DNA of 11,423 bases, from the NCBI GenBank assembly GCA_900768995.1, contig CAAGEZ010000009.1, forward strand, positions 1 to 11,423. Reading direction: 5' to 3'. This document shows, in pieces, positions 8,388 to 11,423 of the stretch. The position numbers and the translations under genes were made by a program. Source of the stretch: Oscillospiraceae bacterium (GTDB lineage: Bacteria; Bacillota; Clostridia; Oscillospirales; Ruminococcaceae). The stretch's first letter is position 1; each line of letters opens with the position of its first letter. A model generated the notes under the pieces. That model had not been told where the DNA came from, made no database searches, and saw only the letters and a program-made list of their open reading frames with translations.

Positions 8388-8432
8388 AAAATGACTTTAA
8401 GTACCCAGATTATGGGGCCTTAAAGTCATTTT
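8388..8432 (-). terminator. Terminator-like hairpin at the end of the transposase remnant
   Basis: A perfect 14-bp inverted repeat, AAAATGACTTTAAG (8388-8401) and CTTAAAGTCATTTT (8419-8432), surrounds a 17-nt loop in which CCC and GGG can also pair. Read on the minus strand it spans the transposase stop codon (8397-8399) and ends in a run of T. It could serve as a terminator or belong to the insertion sequence end. Confidence 0.45.
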
Positions 8433-8745
8433 AAAAATTTTCGGAATAGAAGCAAGGAATTTTTCAACAAAATCGTTTATCTCCTGTTCGGAAATAGTTA
8501 AAACTTCATTAGCTGTACTTATGAATAACTCCATTAGAAGATTAAAAGCCTGTACTAAACTAATATCAGTAAGCTCATCAGTGCAGCACATGAAAAGCTC
8601 ACCCATTGAGCGTGGATCATCAGATTCACGCTCAATGGGTGAACATCATATATCTTGTAAACACAATAGCTGTATGTGCTGTCATGGCATCATAGGATAG
8701 AGATCTGCATTCTTTTGAAAGACGCAGATAACTTTTACATACCTT
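8397..8745 (-). pseudogene. IS4-type transposase remnant (C-terminal fragment, frameshifted)
   Basis: Read on the minus strand from about 8745, the sequence gives YKVCKSYLRLSKECRSLS, then SYDAMTAHTAIVFTRYMMF. It then shifts by one base and continues PIERESDDPRSMGELF, CCTDELTDISLVQAFNLLM and FVEKFLASIPKIFK to a stop at 8397. This matches the C-terminal part of DDE transposases of the IS4 group as I recall them (motifs YDALxAHTxIVFxRYMML and RSxGELF). The fragment begins inside the Y-R-E-K signature, keeping the final Lys (VCK) but lacking the catalytic Glu and everything upstream. It is cut at the edge of a palindromic element (8746-8847). The frameshift lies in a perfect inverted repeat (8599-8642). 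It cannot be active. The 69-codon open frame at 8397-8606 is only the last part of this remnant, not a separate gene. Confidence 0.7.
8599..8642. repeat. Perfect 16-bp inverted repeat inside the transposase remnant
   Basis: TCACCCATTGAGCGTG (8599-8614) and CACGCTCAATGGGTGA (8627-8642) are exact reverse complements around a 12-nt loop. In coding (minus) orientation the second arm encodes the conserved PRSMGE, while the first arm contains the frameshift. It lacks a T-run and is not terminator-like. Confidence 0.85.
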
Positions 8746-8847
8746 ATACTAATCACCAATAAAACTATAGACAAAAAATCATCGCATAATCCATATACGC
8801 AAGATTATGCTCAATTTTTTGTATAGTTTTTAAATGGTGCTTAGTAT
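8746..8847. repeat. 102-bp palindromic element (second MITE-like family)
   Basis: The left half starts ATACTAATCACCA and the reverse complement of the right half starts ATACTAAGCACCA. The halves continue to match through AAACTATA(g)ACAAAAAAT to an inner stem GCATAATC (8784-8791) and GATTATGC (8803-8810) with an 11-nt loop. The element is unrelated in sequence to the 163-bp repeat. It encodes nothing. Its left edge coincides with the point where the transposase remnant stops. Only one copy is in the window, so mobility is inferred from the terminal inverted repeats alone. Confidence 0.65.
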
Positions 8848-9037
8848 TATTCTTTTTCAATTACGATAAAAGAGCAATTTTTGACGAGTTATAAAACAAT
8901 AATTGATTAGTCAATTCGTGAAAAATGTGCTATAATATTATAAGAATAAATTATATTTTTTATGATAAGTGAATAAAAGTGCTAAATCAATTGAAGTGAA
9001 ATCAATGCAATAATACATTTTGAAGCTCCCGAGGTAA
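8848..9037. other. Non-coding AT-rich leader before the xylanase remnant
   Basis: No coding sequence is seen here. It holds the extended -10 promoter described separately, and two copies of AAATCAAT (8984-8991 and 8999-9006), the first overlapping the 8-bp palindrome TCAATTGA (8987-8994). This resembles the half-sites of the upstream 16-bp palindrome and might be a second binding site for the same regulator. Confidence 0.4.
8901..8936 (+). promoter_or_regulatory. Extended -10 promoter with operator-like palindrome
   Basis: TGCTATAAT (8928-8936) is a perfect extended -10. No good -35 is present at normal spacing (TTGATT at 8903-8908 is 22 nt away), typical of extended -10 promoters. The perfect palindrome AATTGATTAGTCAATT (8901-8916) lies over the -35 position, a usual place for a repressor or activator site. 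Downstream lie the xylanase remnant and, 36 nt behind it, the sugar-binding protein gene, so this promoter probably now drives the binding protein. The regulator is not in the window. Confidence 0.55.
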
Positions 9038-9717
9038 ATGGATTTCCTCTCTGCACTTATTCTTTCAGGCTGCGCAGCTTCTCAGGCTAATCCGCAGGAA
9101 ACATTTGCAGAAAGCTCTGCCGATGCTTCAAGCGAAGAAATTATCACTCTTGAATCTGCTGCTGCCGAAGAAACAGAGCCTCCCGTAATTAATGAAACAT
9201 TCTCTGACGAGAATTTCAGTGCGGAAAAAAGAGGTACTGTAATTATAAGATATTTAGAGGACGGATCCGCTTCCGATAAAGGCGCACTGAGAATTTTCAA
9301 CAGGCACAACGCATGGGACGGCATCGGGTATAACGCCGACAAGTTCCGTGGAAATGAGCTTGAAGCTGAGGGTTCTTTCCGAAGCACAAATCCAAACGTC
9401 AAAATTTCTGTTTCTTACGGCGTAAACGGAAAAACCAAATATCCTCGTATATGTGGAGAGCGACAGACTTGAAGAAATTTTTATTGACAAATTTTCTGTA
9501 AGAGTTTGCGGAGATTATACGTATTATCCCGAAGCTGTTCCGACTGAATATGTGGATATTTCCGAAAAAAGGCGTTCCGATCACAAGCGTTACTCTTTGG
9601 GGAATAAGCGATACAGATTCATGGCTCTCATCAACATACCCGCTTATCTTCAATGACGATCTAAGCAGAAAGCCTGCATTTGACGGAATGATCGAAGCCG
9701 TTAAAAATCTGGAATAA
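9038..9717 (+). pseudogene. Decayed secreted lipoprotein xylanase (CBM22-GH10 remnant)
   Basis: Three successive reading frames each encode a piece of one protein. Frame one (9038 to about 9440) has a lipobox-like LSGC, an acidic Ser/Ala/Glu linker and a CBM22-like module (RGTVIIRYLEDGS, ALRIFNRHNAWDGIGY, SVSYGVNGKTKY). Frame two (about 9444-9570) has the module's end, LVYVESDRLEEIFIDKFSVRV. Frame three (9571-9717) reads GVPITSVTLWGISDTDSWLS and ends KPAFDGMIEAVKNLE, the characteristic C-terminus of a GH10 barrel. The catalytic core of roughly 300 residues, with both glutamates, is missing. About 30 residues of the CBM also appear lost. The 11-residue signal peptide lacks lysine or arginine, so the start may be truncated too. 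Ancestrally this was probably a surface-anchored xylanase supplying oligomers to the binding protein encoded next. The open frame at 9038-9472 could make a 144-residue fragment, but no function is expected. Confidence 0.82.
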
Positions 9718-9753
9718 CCAAATTTAGCAAATTTAAAATATGGAGGTATTTTT

Positions 9754-11223
9754 ATGAAAAACTTTAAAAGGACAGTAGCAGGAATATCCGCACTTACGTT
9801 CGCTCTGGGTCTTACAGCCTGCGGCGGCGGAGATACAGCTACAACTGCACCGGGCGGCAATGATGCTCCAACTGGACAGGCTACAGAAGCTGCCACCACA
9901 GCCGAAACCACTACTGCTACCATGGCAAGTGAGAAAGTAGAGGCAGTCAGCGGTGCAACCGCACTTCTCCGTGACGAAGAGCTTGAAAACAAGACTATCA
10001 AGTTCCTCAGCCACTGGGATATCAACCCCGCTGAAGGCGTATCTGTTCCCGTACAGCTCGGTATGTTCCAGGAAAAGTACGGCGGAAAGATCGAGTGGAT
10101 CCCCACCACATGGGAAACTCGTTACTCCGATCTCAGCACCCACGTTCTGGGCGGCACAGGCGTTGACTTCTTCCCCCGTGATGAAGAATCTCTTCCTAAG
10201 GGCGTAATCAGCGGAATGTTCCAGCCTGTTGATGATTACATTGATCTTAACAGCGAGCTTTGGTCTGATGTTGCGGTAGCTATGGATAAGTACAACTTCA
10301 ACGGAAAGCACTATGCTCTTATCTCCAGCGTTTCCGCAGATGCTGTTGTTCTTTACAACAAGCAGACCATTGAAGAAAACGGCTTTGACGATCCCTGGGA
10401 GCTTTACGAGGCAGGCAAGTGGAACTGGGATACATTCTCTGATATGCTCCAGACATTTATTGAATCTGATCCCGATAACAATGTAGGTCTTGACGGCTGG
10501 TGGTCTGAGCTTGCTCTCTACCGTTCCGGCGGAGAGGCTTTAATTGAAGCTAAGGACGGAAATATTGTCGTTAATATGAACAGTGAAAAGATCGAACGTG
10601 CAATGAACAATATGCTTAATCTTTATAACAAGGGCCTTGTTTTGGACAAGAGTCTTTACGATTGGACTGAGCAGCCCCATTTCATGGGTGAAGGCAGAGA
10701 ACTGTTCTTTATCACAGGTTCATGGGCTGTCAGAAATCCTCCCGAAACCTGGTCTACAAAGATCCCTGCCGAGAATCTCGGTATGGCTCCCGTTCCCAAT
10801 GCTGCTGATGCAGAACATCCCTGGCAGGCAGCTGTACTTGATGGCTTCTGTATGACAAAGGGTGCTCAGAATCCTCTCGGTGTTGCTCTTTATGTTGAGT
10901 GTGGACTTGCTGCTGCTGTTGATGAGGGCGCAAGAGAAGTTAACGATAAGCAGTGCCGTGAAGATTTCAAGTGGTCTCAGGAGGTTATTGATCATCTTTA
11001 TGAGATAAACGACCTTGCTCGTCAGTACCCTGTTGTTGACCTTGCAGGCGGTATGTCATCTGAGATCGAAAGCCTCACCACATCCAATGCAAACAAGAGC
11101 GTTGGTCTTAACGCAGCTCTCCACGGTGTTGAGTGGTCTACCACAAGAGAAGAGCTTTCCGGTGCCCTTGATGTACTCGTTGCAGAGGTTGTTGAAGGAC
11201 TCAAAAAGGCTCAGAACGAATAA
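9754..11223 (+). CDS. ABC transporter sugar-binding lipoprotein (family 1)
   Basis: Extracellular solute-binding protein that captures a sugar or oligosaccharide for an ABC importer; xylo-oligosaccharides are the likely ligand from context only. The 489-residue protein begins with a charged n-region (MKNFKRT), a hydrophobic stretch and lipobox LTAC, so Cys23 would be lipidated and the protein anchored outside the membrane. A Gly/Thr/Ala-rich linker (about 24-60) precedes the two-lobe binding fold. Segments include IKFLSHWDINPAEG, FQEKYGGKIEWIPTTWETRY, GKHYALISSVSADAVVLYNK, WNWDTFSDMLQTF and LFFITGSWAVRN. GGAGG (9742-9746) lies 7 nt before the ATG. Only 36 nt separate it from the xylanase remnant, so it probably depends on the promoter at 8928-8936. 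No permease or ATPase gene follows within the window; a hairpin comes next. Confidence 0.92.
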   Translation: MKNFKRTVAGISALTFALGLTACGGGDTATTAPGGNDAPTGQATEAATTAETTTATMASEKVEAVSGATALLRDEELENKTIKFLSHWDINPAEGVSVPVQLGMFQEKYGGKIEWIPTTWETRYSDLSTHVLGGTGVDFFPRDEESLPKGVISGMFQPVDDYIDLNSELWSDVAVAMDKYNFNGKHYALISSVSADAVVLYNKQTIEENGFDDPWELYEAGKWNWDTFSDMLQTFIESDPDNNVGLDGWWSELALYRSGGEALIEAKDGNIVVNMNSEKIERAMNNMLNLYNKGLVLDKSLYDWTEQPHFMGEGRELFFITGSWAVRNPPETWSTKIPAENLGMAPVPNAADAEHPWQAAVLDGFCMTKGAQNPLGVALYVECGLAAAVDEGAREVNDKQCREDFKWSQEVIDHLYEINDLARQYPVVDLAGGMSSEIESLTTSNANKSVGLNAALHGVEWSTTREELSGALDVLVAEVVEGLKKAQNE

Positions 11224-11255
11224 GCTCTGAATCAAAAATAAAATAATAATGTGAA

Positions 11256-11293
11256 TTGCCGCAAAACCTTGAAGATAAAAGGCTTTGCGGCAA
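11256..11293 (+). terminator. Hairpin terminator after the binding-protein gene
   Basis: TTGCCGCAAAACCTT (11256-11270) pairs with AAGGCTTTGCGGCAA (11279-11293) with one A-C mismatch and an 8-nt loop, 33 nt after the stop codon. The tail GTTATTATAT is T-rich but not a pure T-run. It could end the transcript, or act as a partial terminator or mRNA stabiliser that keeps the binding protein more abundant than any downstream permeases. Confidence 0.65.
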
Positions 11294-11304
11294 GTTATTA
11301 TATA

Positions 11305-11423
11305 AGAACCTGTCTTCACAAGCGTATGCGCACGTCTTTTCGGCAAATTTTGCCTAAGACTGCGTTAAAAATCCTTGCCGGGCGGCAAGCCCGCCTGCGG
11401 ATTTTTGCCTTGTCTTAGACAAA
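11305..11423. repeat. Palindromic repeat, copy 2 (cut by window end)
   Basis: This is a second copy of the element at 8198-8360, starting AGAACCTGTCTTCA. It is nearly identical over about 119 nt and runs off the window. Both copies are preceded by ATATA. The loop differs (GGCAA instead of GAAA) and the outer stem reads CTAAGAC (11354-11360) pairing with GTCTTAG (11412-11418), where copy 1 has GCAGA with TCTGC, so pairing is kept while sequence changes. It lies just behind the terminator of the binding-protein gene. Confidence 0.8.

Noticed and set aside
8703..8729. ATCTGC/GCAGAT hairpin
   Set aside because: A 6-bp stem with a 15-nt loop inside transposase coding remnant is expected by chance.
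9453..9656. 67-codon plus-strand frame starting with GTG, as a possible small gene
   Set aside because: Its first part is the out-of-frame end of the CBM22-like module, and the rest overlaps the GH10 C-terminal piece in another frame. It is part of the pseudogene.
9399..10109. Minus-strand open frame of 236 codons opposite the xylanase remnant and the binding-protein start
   Set aside because: It is antisense to the lipoprotein signal and linker of the binding protein. The Ser/Val-rich product reflects the Thr/Ala-rich linker codons, and no ribosome binding site or family motif was seen.

Overview
The window looks like part of a xylan-utilisation locus from an anaerobic gut or rumen Clostridia, most likely Ruminococcus or a close relative. 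This is inferred from gene content (intracellular GH10 and GH67 enzymes with xylulokinase, and a Thr/Ala-rich linker lipoprotein for sugar binding), from AGGAGG-type ribosome binding sites and from codon and base usage. No species marker is present, so the taxonomic call is an inference.

Positions 1-7400 hold a tight same-strand operon. The last codons of an unidentified upstream gene run directly into xylulokinase (xylB). This overlaps a large two-domain esterase (a SASA/SGNH esterase split by a jelly-roll insert, fused to an alpha/beta-hydrolase). Then come a GH10 xylanase without a signal peptide and a GH67 alpha-glucuronidase without a signal peptide. After a 128-nt AT-rich gap with a possible promoter there is a short transaldolase (7529-8176). 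Together the genes describe cytoplasmic breakdown of imported acetylated, methylglucuronic-acid-decorated xylo-oligosaccharides: removal of ester groups, removal of MeGlcA, backbone hydrolysis, phosphorylation of xylulose, and entry into the pentose phosphate pathway. Xylose isomerase, beta-xylosidase and transporter permeases are not in the window.

Positions 8177-9037 hold no intact gene but are rich in structure. There is a 163-bp imperfect palindromic repeat (a second copy starts at 11305 and is cut by the window end). Next is a minus-strand remnant of an IS4-type transposase, with a frameshift inside a perfect 16-bp inverted repeat and a terminator-like hairpin at its end. Then come a second, unrelated 102-bp palindromic element and a promoter with an extended -10 and a 16-bp operator-like palindrome.

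Positions 9038-9717 hold a decayed gene: a lipoprotein N-terminus, a CBM22-like module and the extreme C-terminus of a GH10 xylanase lie in three successive reading frames. This looks like a formerly surface-anchored xylanase that lost most of its catalytic domain. It is followed 36 nt later by an intact sugar-binding lipoprotein of an ABC transporter (9754-11223), a hairpin terminator, and the second copy of the palindromic repeat. The overall picture is a locus that keeps uptake and cytoplasmic processing of xylo-oligosaccharides while its locally encoded secreted xylanase has been lost.
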